Source: Cryobacterium sp. SO2
GTDB lineage: Bacteria > Actinomycetota > Actinomycetes > Actinomycetales > Microbacteriaceae
DNA length: 64,000 nt
Reading direction: 5' to 3'
Assembly (NCBI RefSeq): GCF_026151165.2
Contig: NZ_CP117849.1
Location: 186,001 to 250,000, forward strand
A model generated the notes under the pieces. That model was not told the DNA's origin. It saw only the letters and a list, made by a program, of their open reading frames with translations, and made no database searches. Made by a program: the position numbers and the translations under genes. Below, piece by piece: positions 15,925-24,834 of the stretch (its first letter is position 1; every line of letters begins with the position of its first letter).

Positions 15925-16977
15925 ATGACACGAACACTCGAACCAGAGATCAGCGCTCCCGCGCCTCTCAAGCGTCCCGGCCGCGCGAGCGCCCTCACCT
16001 ATAAGCACCGGCTCAGCCGCCTGGATGTGAAGCTCTCGCCCTACCTGTACATCTCGCCCTTCTTCGTTTTGTTCGGTCTGGTGGGATTGTTCCCGCTGGT
16101 CTACACCTTCGTGGTGTCCCTCAACAACTGGAACCTGCTCAGCGGACCGGGGGAGTGGGTCGGCTTCGACAACTACAGCGCAGAACTCGCTGACCCTCTG
16201 TTCTGGAACTCACTGTTCAACACCATGAGCATCTTCCTGCTCTCGAGCATTCCGCAGCTCGTCGTCGCCACGGCCATCGCCGCTATCCTCGACCAGAACC
16301 TGCGCGCCAAGACCTTCTGGCGCATGAGCGTGCTCATCCCCTACGTCGTGACACCGGTGGCCGTCGCCCTGATCTTCTCCAGCATGTTCAGCGAGCAGAG
16401 CGGCCTGGTGAATCACCTGCTCAGCTTCGTCGGCGTGGATCCGATTCTCTGGAAAACCGATGTGCTGCCCAGCCACCTGGCAATCGCCGGAATGGTGAAC
16501 TGGCGGTGGACCGGGTACAACGCCCTCATCCTGCTCGCTGCGATGCAGTCTGTGCCCCGGGACATCCACGAATCAGCCGCCCTGGACGGGGCAGGCTTCG
16601 TGCGCCGGTTCTTCTCGATCACCCTGCCGAGCATCCGCCCCACCATGATCTTCGTGATCATCACGGCCACCATCGGCGGCCTGCAGATCTTCACCGAGCC
16701 GCGCCTCTACGACGCAACGAGCTCCACCGCGGGCGGAGCGCACCGGCAATTCCAAACCACCGTGCTCTACCTCTGGGAGATGGCTTTCCAGAGGCAGAAC
16801 TTCGGCAAGGCCTCAGCTGTGGCCTTCATCCTCTTCCTCATCATCGTGGCGTTCGGTCTGCTCAACTTCATGATTTCGAACCGCATTGCGACGACGGACT
16901 CACGCTCAGAGTCCAAGAGACAGAAGCGCGCGTTGCGTCGCACGCTCCGAGACGGCGCTAAGGAGCCCCGCGCATGA
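15925..16977 (+). CDS. Sugar ABC transporter permease (MalF-like)
   Basis: 350 residues, six predicted membrane helices starting with YLYISPFFVLFGLVGLFPLVYTFVVSL. The cytoplasmic EAA loop that contacts the ATPase is ESAALDGAGFVRRFFSITLPSI. The N-terminus is cytoplasmic and basic, and the C-terminus ends in a run of Arg/Lys. The GTG-free ATG at 15925 fits the family start. It overlaps the next permease by 4 bp (ATGA). No ATPase gene lies in this operon, so a shared MsiK-type ATPase elsewhere is inferred. Confidence 0.93.
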   Translation: MTRTLEPEISAPAPLKRPGRASALTYKHRLSRLDVKLSPYLYISPFFVLFGLVGLFPLVYTFVVSLNNWNLLSGPGEWVGFDNYSAELADPLFWNSLFNTMSIFLLSSIPQLVVATAIAAILDQNLRAKTFWRMSVLIPYVVTPVAVALIFSSMFSEQSGLVNHLLSFVGVDPILWKTDVLPSHLAIAGMVNWRWTGYNALILLAAMQSVPRDIHESAALDGAGFVRRFFSITLPSIRPTMIFVIITATIGGLQIFTEPRLYDATSSTAGGAHRQFQTTVLYLWEMAFQRQNFGKASAVAFILFLIIVAFGLLNFMISNRIATTDSRSESKRQKRALRRTLRDGAKEPRA

Positions 16978-17885
16978 CCGACACCATCACCCGCCCAGAG
17001 AGCGCGTCGGGCGTGCCCGCTTCGGTGCCCGCCACAGCGCCCAAGAAGACCAAGCACAAGGGCCTCGGAATCGACCGCCGGCCGGGCTTCCTCACCTACG
17101 GCATCCTGATCGCCCTGTTCGCCGGCGGCACCTACCCGCTCTGGTGGTCGGTCGTCGTGGGCGCGAGTCCCTCGTCGGTCCTGTCGCAGGACTGGCCGCC
17201 CCTGCTGCCGGGCGGGCAGTTCTGGGACAACGTCGCCGTCGTCTTCGACACCATCCCGTTCTGGCAGGCCCTGCTCAACAGCGTGATCGTGTCGACGATC
17301 ATCACGGTCTCGGTGGTGTCGTTCTCCACCCTCGCCGGTTATGCCTTCGCCAAGCTGAGGTTCCGCGGCAGCAACGGCCTGATGGTCTTCGTCGTCGCGA
17401 CGATGGCGATTCCCACCCAGCTGGGCATCATCCCGCTGTTCATCCTGATGCGTCAGTTCGGCTGGACCGGGTCCATCGGCGCCATCATCGTCCCGACTCT
17501 CGTCACGGCCTTCGGCGTGTTCTTCATGCGCCAGTACCTCGTCGATGTCATCCCGGACGAACTCATCGAGGCAGCCCGTGTGGACGGCGCGAACATGATC
17601 ACGACCTTCTGGAACGTGGCCGTGCCCGCCGCCCGTCCGGCGATGGCGATCCTGTCGCTGTTCACCTTCATGATGGCCTGGACCGACTTCCTCTGGCCGA
17701 TGATCGTCTCGCCGCAGAACCCCACCCTGCAGGTCGCGCTCAGTCAGCTGCAGTCCGCTCGCTACATCGACTACTCGGTCGTGCTCGCCGGTGCCGTGCT
17801 GGCCACTCTCCCGCTGCTCGTACTCTTCGTGCTGGCGGGCAAGCAGCTCATCTCGGGCATCATGGCGGGAGCCGTCAAGGGCTGA
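16974..17885 (+). CDS. Sugar ABC transporter permease (MalG-like)
   Basis: 303 residues, six helices. The first helix is LTYGILIALFAGGTYPLWWSVVVG; the EAA loop is EAARVDGANMITTFWNVAVPAARP. It is the last gene of the importer operon. In many actinobacteria a glycosidase follows here; in this window none does, so the imported sugar cannot be deduced from neighbouring enzymes. Confidence 0.93.
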   Translation: MTDTITRPESASGVPASVPATAPKKTKHKGLGIDRRPGFLTYGILIALFAGGTYPLWWSVVVGASPSSVLSQDWPPLLPGGQFWDNVAVVFDTIPFWQALLNSVIVSTIITVSVVSFSTLAGYAFAKLRFRGSNGLMVFVVATMAIPTQLGIIPLFILMRQFGWTGSIGAIIVPTLVTAFGVFFMRQYLVDVIPDELIEAARVDGANMITTFWNVAVPAARPAMAILSLFTFMMAWTDFLWPMIVSPQNPTLQVALSQLQSARYIDYSVVLAGAVLATLPLLVLFVLAGKQLISGIMAGAVKG

Positions 17886-17891
17886 TCGAGA

Positions 17892-17908
17892 GAGCCGGTC
17901 AACGGCTC
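17892..17908 (+). terminator. Hairpin at the end of the importer operon
   Basis: GAGCCG (17892-17897) and CGGCTC (17903-17908) around a GTCAA loop, 7 bp after the permease stop. Short and without a T run. A longer 13-bp inverted repeat (17918-17930 with 17969-17981) follows, overlapping the end of the convergent HNH gene. Confidence 0.5.
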
Positions 17909-17915
17909 ACTAAAG

Positions 17916-19355
17916 CTAGAACGGTGGCGGGCCCTCATCCTCACGCGGGGGCGGAGGAACAACGGGTACCGCCACCGTTCTATTGACCCGGCCGAGCGGA
18001 CGTCCGGGGTAGTTCGCGGGGTCGGTTTTCGCGGGTGCGAAGGTGTATTTCTTGCCGCCGGGGGTGGTCCAGGTGAGGGCGCCGCCGGGGCCTTGGCTGG
18101 TGCTGAAACTGGACTGGTGTTTGAGCCGGTGGCAGGGTTTGCAGAGGTGCACGAGGTTGTCCACGCTGGTCGCGCCGCCGGTGTTCCACGGCTGGGTATG
18201 GTCGATCTCGCTGAGCGTGGCCCGTCGGCTGCAGCCGATTCCTTGGCAGGTTTGGTCGCGGATCTGAAGGTAGCGGCGCATGTCCGCCGGCGGTGCGTAC
18301 TGCTCGCGGCCCACGCTGAGGCGGCAGCCGGTCTCGGGGTGGGTGAGGACCCGCGTCCAGCTGGTCGCGGTGCCCGCGATCTGCCGCGCGGTCTCGGGGT
18401 CGATGGGTCCGTAGCCCTCGAGAATCGCCGGTTCGTCGCTCCGGTCCAGCAGCGTCAGCGCCGGCACCGTGAGGCGCACGGTTCCGCGGATGCCGTGGCC
18501 GAGCCCGGTGGGGCCGACGCCGTCCAGGAGCAGGTCGCGGTAGGCGTCCGCGCGGCGCTGGTCCTTCGTGCGACCCGGAACTGTTGCGTCGGTGCCCGTC
18601 GCCGGGTCGGTATCGGCGTCGTCTGTGACCTCTGTGGCGATGAGGGTCAGCCGGTCGTAGATCGCCTGAGCGTCGTCGGCCTTGAGGTACGCGTTCAGCC
18701 AGGCCATGCCGTCCACGTCGGGCTTCATCACCACGCGACGCTTCACGAAGCCGGCGTTCGCGCGCTCCTGCAGGGGCACCGGGTGCATGCGGTCGAGGAT
18801 GCGGCCGGCGACCCGCACGAACTGGGTGGAGGTGAGTGTCTCCGCTGCGGGCAGCACCGTCGCTTCGAAGACGGGCAGGATCTCTTCGGGCAGACCCTCG
18901 GTGAGGTCGAGCATCTTCATCGCGTGGCCCCAGGTGATGCTGCCCCGGGTGAGCGCGGCGTGGAAGAGGGGGAGGTCGTCGGTGAGGCGGGCGGCGTTGA
19001 AGACCATGCTGCCCGCGGTGGTCGCGGTGACCCGCAGCACCCCGGCGGCTTCGGCGGCCATGCAGCGGCGGGAGAGTTCCTCGTCGTTCCAGGCCGGCCC
19101 GTGGGCCTGGGTGTCGGGGTCGTCCCGGCCGGACTCGACCGGGTCACCGCAGAGCCCGCGGATGATGCGGGGCTGGTGGCCGAGCCGGTCCAGTTCGGCG
19201 AGCAGCCGGGCGCGTTCGGCGTACCCGGCGGCGATCACCTTCTCGTTCTCGATCAGCGGGTCGATGACCGCGCGGATCGCCACCACCGTGGGATCCTCCA
19301 TGGGATCCCCGGCGGCGTTTGTGCTGTCTTCGGGTGTGGCATCTGGGGTGGCCAT
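17916..19355 (-). CDS. DUF222 / HNH endonuclease-domain protein
   Basis: 479 residues. The long DUF222 region (about 30-330) precedes a C-terminal HNH nuclease: RDQTCQGIGCSRRATLSEIDHTQPWNTGGATSVDNLVHLCKPCHRLKHQ, with Zn-binding Cys pairs (CQGIGC and CKPC) and the HNH Asp-His pair. The tail is Pro-rich. This family occurs in many copies in Microbacteriaceae and Mycobacteriaceae genomes; its role is not established, and 13E12-type mobile DNA association has been proposed. No inverted repeats or second mobile gene flank it here. It ends convergently with the sugar importer. Confidence 0.92.
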   Translation of the reverse strand: MATPDATPEDSTNAAGDPMEDPTVVAIRAVIDPLIENEKVIAAGYAERARLLAELDRLGHQPRIIRGLCGDPVESGRDDPDTQAHGPAWNDEELSRRCMAAEAAGVLRVTATTAGSMVFNAARLTDDLPLFHAALTRGSITWGHAMKMLDLTEGLPEEILPVFEATVLPAAETLTSTQFVRVAGRILDRMHPVPLQERANAGFVKRRVVMKPDVDGMAWLNAYLKADDAQAIYDRLTLIATEVTDDADTDPATGTDATVPGRTKDQRRADAYRDLLLDGVGPTGLGHGIRGTVRLTVPALTLLDRSDEPAILEGYGPIDPETARQIAGTATSWTRVLTHPETGCRLSVGREQYAPPADMRRYLQIRDQTCQGIGCSRRATLSEIDHTQPWNTGGATSVDNLVHLCKPCHRLKHQSSFSTSQGPGGALTWTTPGGKKYTFAPAKTDPANYPGRPLGRVNRTVAVPVVPPPPREDEGPPPF

Positions 19356-19454
19356 AGGAACAGCGAACCACCCACCACCGATACTTACAGGCCCGAAAAC
19401 CCAGGTGGGGAAAGGTCGTTCACCCTCACCCTGTGGAGGAGAGGCGCCCGCGAC

Positions 19455-20150
19455 TCAGGCGAAGATTTCCACGGCTTCGGCCACGGTGGCCGGCCCGGAA
19501 ATGAGGTGCAGCGTGGTGCGCGCGCCGGCTCCGGTGCGGATGAGTTCGGCCAGCACCGCGGCCACGTCGGCACGGGGGATGCTGCCTTGCGGTTCGGGGT
19601 GAACGGCGCCGCTCTCGTCCGGACCGGTGCGCTCGAGGCGGACCAGGCCGGTGGGTTCGTCGTCGGTGAGGGTGCCAGGGCGCACGATGGTCCAGGCCAG
19701 GTCGCGGCGCACGAGGTCCATCTCGGCGCCGAGCTTGGCCTGCAGGTAGGTGACGAAGTCTGCCGGCACATCGTCGGGGATGGCGCCATCGCGCACCAGG
19801 TCGGCGCCGGTCGAGGAGATCTGCACGAACCTGGGCACGCCGGCGGCTTCGGCTGCATCGGCCAGCAGCACCGAGGCGCCCAGGTCGACGGTGCCCTTGC
19901 GGGCGTCGCCGCTGCCCGCACCGGCTCCGGCCGCGAAGACGGCCACATCCGCGTCGGCCAGAACGGCGGCGAGTGCGTCAACCGAACTGTTCTCCAGGTC
20001 GAGCACCACGGGCTCTGCGCCATCCAGCAGCAGGTCGGCGCTCTGCTCCTCCGACCGGATCAGTCCGACGACGGTGTGTCCATCGCCCGACAAGGCCCGC
20101 GTGAGGAAGCGCGCGATTTTTCCATGTCCACCAGCTATAACAATTCGCAT
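19455..20150 (-). CDS. NAD(P)-binding Rossmann-fold protein (atypical SDR)
   Basis: 231 residues. Nucleotide loop MRIVIAGGHGKIARFL at the very N-terminus (GxxGxxG form), followed by VVLDLENSSVDALAAVLADADVAVFAAGAGAG and the RFVQISSTGAD strand; a TIVRPGTL segment is typical of the NmrA/SDR_a5 group related to YwnB/YhfK. There is no YxxxK catalytic pair in the usual spacing, as in this atypical group. The ATG at 20150 was chosen because the Rossmann loop starts at residue 1; an upstream TTG extension is not supported. Function unknown; probably redox sensing or reductase. Confidence 0.85.
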   Translation of the reverse strand: MRIVIAGGHGKIARFLTRALSGDGHTVVGLIRSEEQSADLLLDGAEPVVLDLENSSVDALAAVLADADVAVFAAGAGAGSGDARKGTVDLGASVLLADAAEAAGVPRFVQISSTGADLVRDGAIPDDVPADFVTYLQAKLGAEMDLVRRDLAWTIVRPGTLTDDEPTGLVRLERTGPDESGAVHPEPQGSIPRADVAAVLAELIRTGAGARTTLHLISGPATVAEAVEIFA

Positions 20151-20226
20151 ACTCGGTACAACAGGAGGTCGGCCGGCGGAATTCCCCCGACGCCGGAACG
20201 GGCACCACGAGGTCGCCGACCCAGGA

Positions 20227-20232
20227 TAGGCT
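20227..20232 (+). promoter_or_regulatory. -10 box for a leaderless carboxypeptidase transcript
   Basis: TAGGCT ends 7 nt before the GTG at 20240, with no ribosome-binding site between. Confidence 0.55.
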
Positions 20233-20239
20233 CTGCAAC

Positions 20240-21091
20240 GTGTCAGAAGAATCGCGCCGGGGGGCGTCACCGCGCGTGCGCCGTCGTCGCGCTCTCGCCG
20301 CAGGAGTCGGCCTTGTCATCGTGGCGGTCATCACCGTCGTGGCTGTGTCCGCTCTGACCGGGCCGAACAGCACCGTTGCCACGGCCGGACACTCGCCGGC
20401 GTCCACGTCGGCGTCCACGGCGCCGACCGAGCCCCCGCGACCGTCTCCCACGGCGTCGCCGGAACCCGCTCCGGCGCCCACCTTCGACCGCGCGGCCCAC
20501 TCGATCGACGATCCGAACAGCATCTGGGTGGTCGTGGACAAGCTGCGCCCGCTCAACCCGACGGACTACGCTCCCGCCGACCTCGTCGACGTGCCCGTTC
20601 CGTTCGCCAACCCGCCCAAGCTCCGGCAGGAGGCATCCGACGCTGTCGTTGCTCTCTTCGCCGCGTTCACGGCCGAAACCGGGCTGGCCCTGCAGTCGCA
20701 GAGCGCGTACCGCAGCTTCGAGGCCCAGACGCGGGTCTACGACGGCGACGTCGCCAACCTCGGCCAGGCCGGCGCCGACCTCAGCACCGCCCGCCCGGGA
20801 ACGAGCGAGCACCAGACCGGGCTGACCATCGACATCAGCGCCCAGCCCCCACAGTGTTCGCTGGATGCCTGCTTTGGCGATACCCCGCACGGCCAGTGGC
20901 TGGCCGCCAACGCCTGGCGATTCGGTTTCCTCTTGCGGTACCCCGCCGACAAGGTCGGGATCACCGGGTACGAATTCGAGCCCTGGCATTTTCGCTACAT
21001 CGGGATCGACCTGGCCACCGAGATGCACAACACCAATGTGAGTACTCTCGAAGAATTCTTCGGCCTGCCGGCCGCGCCGTCATACGGCTGA
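20240..21091 (+). CDS. Membrane-anchored D-alanyl-D-alanine carboxypeptidase, M15B (VanY-like)
   Basis: 283 residues. An N-terminal basic stretch and one membrane helix (ALAAGVGLVIVAVITVVAVSAL) are followed by a Thr/Pro/Ala-rich spacer (about 48-82) and the M15 peptidase domain. Zn ligands and catalytic residues are visible: SAYRSFEAQTRVYD, SEHQTGLTIDIS (His and Asp) and EPWHFRYIG (Glu and His). It trims the terminal D-Ala of peptidoglycan stem peptides outside the cell. A pair of secreted amidase-domain proteins follows, suggesting an envelope-maintenance group, though each has its own promoter region. Confidence 0.92.
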   Translation: MSEESRRGASPRVRRRRALAAGVGLVIVAVITVVAVSALTGPNSTVATAGHSPASTSASTAPTEPPRPSPTASPEPAPAPTFDRAAHSIDDPNSIWVVVDKLRPLNPTDYAPADLVDVPVPFANPPKLRQEASDAVVALFAAFTAETGLALQSQSAYRSFEAQTRVYDGDVANLGQAGADLSTARPGTSEHQTGLTIDISAQPPQCSLDACFGDTPHGQWLAANAWRFGFLLRYPADKVGITGYEFEPWHFRYIGIDLATEMHNTNVSTLEEFFGLPAAPSYG

Positions 21092-21191
21092 CTCCATACC
21101 CACGCATGGACTGTGGAGGTTTTCCACAGGGTTTTACCATCGGCGGATGTTTCCCTAACGGGTCCCCACCCCGCCGACGAGAAACGATTCT

Positions 21192-22328
21192 GTGCGCCCC
21201 GTTCTACCTCCTGCCTCCCAGCCCGCCACCAGACGCCAGCTCAGCCGCCAACGTAAAAGGACCCAGCGCAGAGTCCACCTCGCCATCGTGGCGAGCCTCA
21301 CGGCCGGCAGCACCATCGTGGCGATCATCGCCGGACTCTCGATCGCTCCTGGGGATGTGCGGGCCGCGGCCGGCGCTGATGTTGCGGTGGCCAGCGCGAC
21401 GCCCACGCCCACGCCCAGCGCCACCATCACGATGCCCACCGTGGTGGAACCGGCGCAGCCGATCGTGCGCAGCGCCGTTGTCGCCGCCGACGGCAGTCCG
21501 GCCGGCCCGGTCACCGGCGGCACCGTCGTGACCGTCACCGGCACCGACCTGGCCGATGTCACGAGCGCGAGTTTCGGCGAGAATCCAGCCCAGGTGGTGT
21601 CGGCGACTACGGACACCGTGACCCTGCAGACCCCCGCCGCCACCGGCCTCAGCACCGGTTCGGTGGCGGTGAGCCTCTACGCCAGCACCGGCGAGGCCGT
21701 CGCGGTGGCCGGTGGGGCCGGCGTCGACACCACCTCTGCCAGCGCCGCCGCCACGGCCGCCCTCACCGACGCGATCGAGCCGACGGCCGACGCCGCCATC
21801 ACCGTGCCGTCGACGTCCGCCGCCACGACCGACCCGCCCGTGCTCACCTTCACCTATGTGCCCGACCCGCGGATCACCGCACAGATCGACTATGTGCTCG
21901 CGCACTGGCAGAACTACAACTCGGCCGCCTATGGGTCGATCTCCGGCAACGACTGCGTCAACTTCACCAGCCAGTCGCTCATCGCCCGCGGCTGGACCAT
22001 GGATGCCGACTGGTCGTACGTCGCCGGAAAGTACAGCTCGGCCTGGGCCAGCTCCACGGCCTTCGCCGCCTACCTCGCCGCGCACCCGGAGCGGGCCACC
22101 CCGCTCACCGCCGCGCAGCGCGCCGAGGTGAAGGTTGGCGACATCGTGCAGTTCGACTGGGACAACTCGGGCGACAAGGACCACACGGGGATCGTGACCC
22201 GGGTGGAGCAAACCTCGACCGGGGTGGACATCTACTACGCGGGACACACCAACAACACCGACTACCGCTCGGTCGACGAATCGTTGGCGCTGTCGGGCGG
22301 CAGCGTCACCTACTGGAGCGTCGCCTAA
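21192..22328 (+). CDS. Exported IPT/TIG plus amidase-domain protein
   Basis: 378 residues from GTG 21192. One N-terminal helix (LAIVASLTAGSTIVAIIAGLS) serves as signal or anchor. Next come a low-complexity linker, an IPT/TIG Ig-like domain (GGTVVTVTGTDLADVTSASFG, about 105-170), another Ala/Thr-rich linker, and a C-terminal amidase_6 (NlpC/CHAP-like) domain: NDCVNFTSQSLIARGW with the catalytic Cys, VGDIVQFDW, and the His in KDHTGIVTRV. Such domains cut or bind peptidoglycan peptides. It is paralogous to the next gene, which lacks the IPT domain. Substrate inferred only from fold. Confidence 0.85.
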   Translation: MRPVLPPASQPATRRQLSRQRKRTQRRVHLAIVASLTAGSTIVAIIAGLSIAPGDVRAAAGADVAVASATPTPTPSATITMPTVVEPAQPIVRSAVVAADGSPAGPVTGGTVVTVTGTDLADVTSASFGENPAQVVSATTDTVTLQTPAATGLSTGSVAVSLYASTGEAVAVAGGAGVDTTSASAAATAALTDAIEPTADAAITVPSTSAATTDPPVLTFTYVPDPRITAQIDYVLAHWQNYNSAAYGSISGNDCVNFTSQSLIARGWTMDADWSYVAGKYSSAWASSTAFAAYLAAHPERATPLTAAQRAEVKVGDIVQFDWDNSGDKDHTGIVTRVEQTSTGVDIYYAGHTNNTDYRSVDESLALSGGSVTYWSVA

Positions 22329-22424
22329 CCGGCCCACCTCATCGGCGGCTCATGGCGTGGTCCCAGACACTTCTGAAGATCATGTGGTTGGCTTGAGAAT
22401 TCGCCCCCCCGAATAGAGGTAGTT

Positions 22425-23108
22425 GTGGCTTTAGCTCGACCAGCACGGATCGGTGTCGTCGCCCTCGTTATAGGCGGAATCTGCGTCGGAGGTGTGGCCC
22501 TGGCCACATCGGGCCAGGACCGAGTCTCCACGGCACAGACCGACGCCGCGGCACCGGCAACCGACACGACCACGGCCACCGCCGAGCCCCGCGAGACGCC
22601 GGCGGCGACAGCGGAACCCGTCGCCGTGGACACCGCCGTGCAGGCGCAACTGAACTACGCGCTCACCTACTGGTCCGACTACAACACCGACGAATACGGT
22701 GTGGTCACCGGCACCGACTGCGTCAACTTCACCAGCCAGTCGCTGATCGAACGCGGCTGGGCGATGGACGACGCCTGGTGGGCATCCGGCACCGGCTCGG
22801 ACTTCGACTTCTCGTCACCCTGGGTGAGTTCAACGGCCTTCATGAACTACCTGGCCGACTCCGGCCGTGCCACCGCCCTCACCGACGACCAGCGCGACCA
22901 GGTGAAGCTCGGTGACGTCGTGCAGTTCGACTGGGACAACTCCGGCGACCGCGACCACACCGCCATCGTCTCCAAGATCGAGGGCAGCGGCGACAACATC
23001 GTCATCTACTACGCCGGGCACACCGACGACACCGACTACCGCTCGGTGGACTACGCGATCACCGAGAAGCACCCGGGCGGCACCGCGTACTACTGGAGCA
23101 TCCCCTAG
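22425..23108 (+). CDS. Exported amidase-domain protein (short paralogue)
   Basis: 227 residues from GTG 22425. An N-terminal signal or anchor (RIGVVALVIGGICVGGVALATSG) and a short Thr/Ala linker lead to an amidase_6 domain about 65% similar by eye to the preceding protein: DCVNFTSQSLIERGW (Cys), LGDVVQFDWDNSGDRDHTAIVSK (His), YYAGHTDDTDYRSVD. It lacks the IPT domain. Tandem duplication with gain or loss of the adhesive domain is inferred. A 51-bp palindrome closes the transcription unit. Confidence 0.85.
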   Translation: MALARPARIGVVALVIGGICVGGVALATSGQDRVSTAQTDAAAPATDTTTATAEPRETPAATAEPVAVDTAVQAQLNYALTYWSDYNTDEYGVVTGTDCVNFTSQSLIERGWAMDDAWWASGTGSDFDFSSPWVSSTAFMNYLADSGRATALTDDQRDQVKLGDVVQFDWDNSGDRDHTAIVSKIEGSGDNIVIYYAGHTDDTDYRSVDYAITEKHPGGTAYYWSIP

Positions 23109-23129
23109 CCCCACCCGCACACACAAGAG

Positions 23130-23180
23130 TGGCCCATTTTTGCTAGTTGAGCGGGGTCCCGCACTAGCAAAAATGGGCCA
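23130..23180. repeat. Perfect 18-bp-arm palindrome between convergent genes
   Basis: Arms 23130-23147 and 23163-23180 are exact reverse complements (TGGCCCATTTTTGCTAGT), with a 15-nt GC-rich loop. It lies between the amidase gene and pgm, so it can act as a bidirectional terminator because each arm contributes T5. The arm sequence looks like a dispersed element rather than a random terminator. Confidence 0.85.
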
Positions 23181-23194
23181 GTCAGTGGTTCGGG

Positions 23195-24811
23195 CTAGCT
23201 GATCGCGGCGTCGACGATGGCCTTCGCCTCGACCTGCACCTGCTTGAGGTGTTCCGGGCCCTTGAACGACTCCGCGTAGATCTTGTAGACGTCTTCGGTG
23301 CCGCTGGGCCGTGCGGCGAACCAGGCGTACTCCGTGAAGACCTTCACGCCGCCGATCGCGGCGCCGTTGCCCGGCGCGTTGCTGAGTGCGCCGATGATCT
23401 TGTCGCCGGCGAGCTCGGTGGCCGTGATGGCGGCGCCGTCGAGCTTGCCGAGAGCGGCCTTCTGCGCGGGCGTGGCCACGGCGTCGATGCGCTCATAGGA
23501 CGGAGCGCCGAAGTGCTCGGCGAGCTCGGCGTAGCGCACACTGGGGGACTTGCCGGTGACGGCCACGATCTCGGCCGCGAGCAGGGCCAGCAGGATGCCG
23601 TCCTTGTCGGTGGTCCACACGGTGCCGTCGAAGCGCACGAAGCTCGCACCGGCGCTCTCCTCGCCACCGAAGGCGACCGAGCCGTCGATCAGGCCGGGGA
23701 CGAACCACTTGAAGCCCACCGGCACCTCCCACAGCTCACGGCCGAGGAAGCCAGCGACGCGGTCGATCATGGTGGAGGAGACGAGAGTCTTGCCGATCGC
23801 GGCATCCGCCCGCCAGCCGTCGCGGTGGCTGTAGAGGTACTCGATGGCCACGGCCAGGTAGTGGTTCGGGTTCATCAGGCCGGCATCCGGCGTGACGATG
23901 CCGTGCCTGTCGGCGTCGGCGTCGTTGCCGGTGAGGATGTCGAAGTCGTCCTTGTGCGCCAGCACCGAGGCCATGGCGGAGGGGCTGGACGGGTCCATCC
24001 GGATCTTGCCGTCCCAGTCGAGGGTCATGAACGCCCAGGTGGGGTCGACGTGCGGGTTGACCACGGTGAGGTTGAGCTCGTAGCGGTCGCGGATGGCGCT
24101 CCAGTAGTGCACACTCGCTCCGCCCAGCGGGTCGGCGCCGATGCGGATGCCGCTGGCCTTGATGGCCTTCATGTCGATGATGTTCTCGAGGTCGTCGACG
24201 TAGTGGCCACGGAAGTCGTAGGTCTCCACTGCGCTGGGCTCTGCCATGAGCACGGCGCGCATCTCGTCGGCGATGATCTCGTTTGCACGGTTGGCGATCC
24301 ACGAGGTGGCGTCGCTGTCGGCCGGTCCGCCGTGCGGCGGGTTGTACTTGAAGCCGCCGTCCATGGGCGGGTTGTGGCTGGGGGTGACGACGATGCCGTC
24401 GGCCTGGTCGTCGTTCCCGGCACGGTTGTAGGCCAGGATCGCGTGCGAGAGGGCCGGGGTGGGCACGAAGTCGGCAAACTCGTCGACCAGCACCCGCACG
24501 CCGTTGCCCACCAGCACCTCGAGCGCCGAGGTGGTGGCCGGTCCGCTGAGTGCGTGCGTGTCCGCTCCGATGAACAACGGCCCGGTGATGCCCTGGCCGG
24601 CTCGGTACTCCACGATCGCCTGCGTCGTGGCGAGGATGTGGTTCTCGTTGAATGCCGTGTTCAGCGAGCTTCCGCGGTGGCCGGAGGTGCCGAAGACGAC
24701 CCGCTGGGCGGCGACGGAGACATCCGGTTTCAGGTCGTAATACGCCCTGATGAGAGCCTCAACGTCGATCAGATCGGATTTCTGGGCCGGGGTGCCTGCG
24801 CGTGCGTTCAT
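23195..24811 (-). CDS. pgm: Phosphoglucomutase, alpha-D-glucose-specific
   Basis: 538 residues (E. coli Pgm 546). Interconverts glucose-1- and glucose-6-phosphate, feeding glycogen, trehalose and cell-wall sugar nucleotides. The active-site phosphoserine loop is VVTPSHNPPMDGGFK, the metal loop DILTGNDADADRHG, the sugar-binding loop FGGEESAGAS and the phosphate loop RPSGTEDVYKIYAES. All four are intact. The ATG at 24811 gives the family N-terminus (AGTPAQKSDLIDVEALIRAYY); the longer open frame runs antisense through pheA and is not real. It is divergent from pheA with a 36-bp gap, so both probably use leaderless promoters. Confidence 0.96.
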   Translation of the reverse strand: MNARAGTPAQKSDLIDVEALIRAYYDLKPDVSVAAQRVVFGTSGHRGSSLNTAFNENHILATTQAIVEYRAGQGITGPLFIGADTHALSGPATTSALEVLVGNGVRVLVDEFADFVPTPALSHAILAYNRAGNDDQADGIVVTPSHNPPMDGGFKYNPPHGGPADSDATSWIANRANEIIADEMRAVLMAEPSAVETYDFRGHYVDDLENIIDMKAIKASGIRIGADPLGGASVHYWSAIRDRYELNLTVVNPHVDPTWAFMTLDWDGKIRMDPSSPSAMASVLAHKDDFDILTGNDADADRHGIVTPDAGLMNPNHYLAVAIEYLYSHRDGWRADAAIGKTLVSSTMIDRVAGFLGRELWEVPVGFKWFVPGLIDGSVAFGGEESAGASFVRFDGTVWTTDKDGILLALLAAEIVAVTGKSPSVRYAELAEHFGAPSYERIDAVATPAQKAALGKLDGAAITATELAGDKIIGALSNAPGNGAAIGGVKVFTEYAWFAARPSGTEDVYKIYAESFKGPEHLKQVQVEAKAIVDAAIS

Positions 24812-24834
24812 AGTGCCCAGTCTTGCACTCCAAC

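Noticed and set aside
18093..20357. A 754-codon plus-strand frame
   Set aside because: It runs antisense through the HNH and Rossmann-protein genes, has biased Gly/Arg/Val content typical of GC-rich shadow frames, and matches no family.
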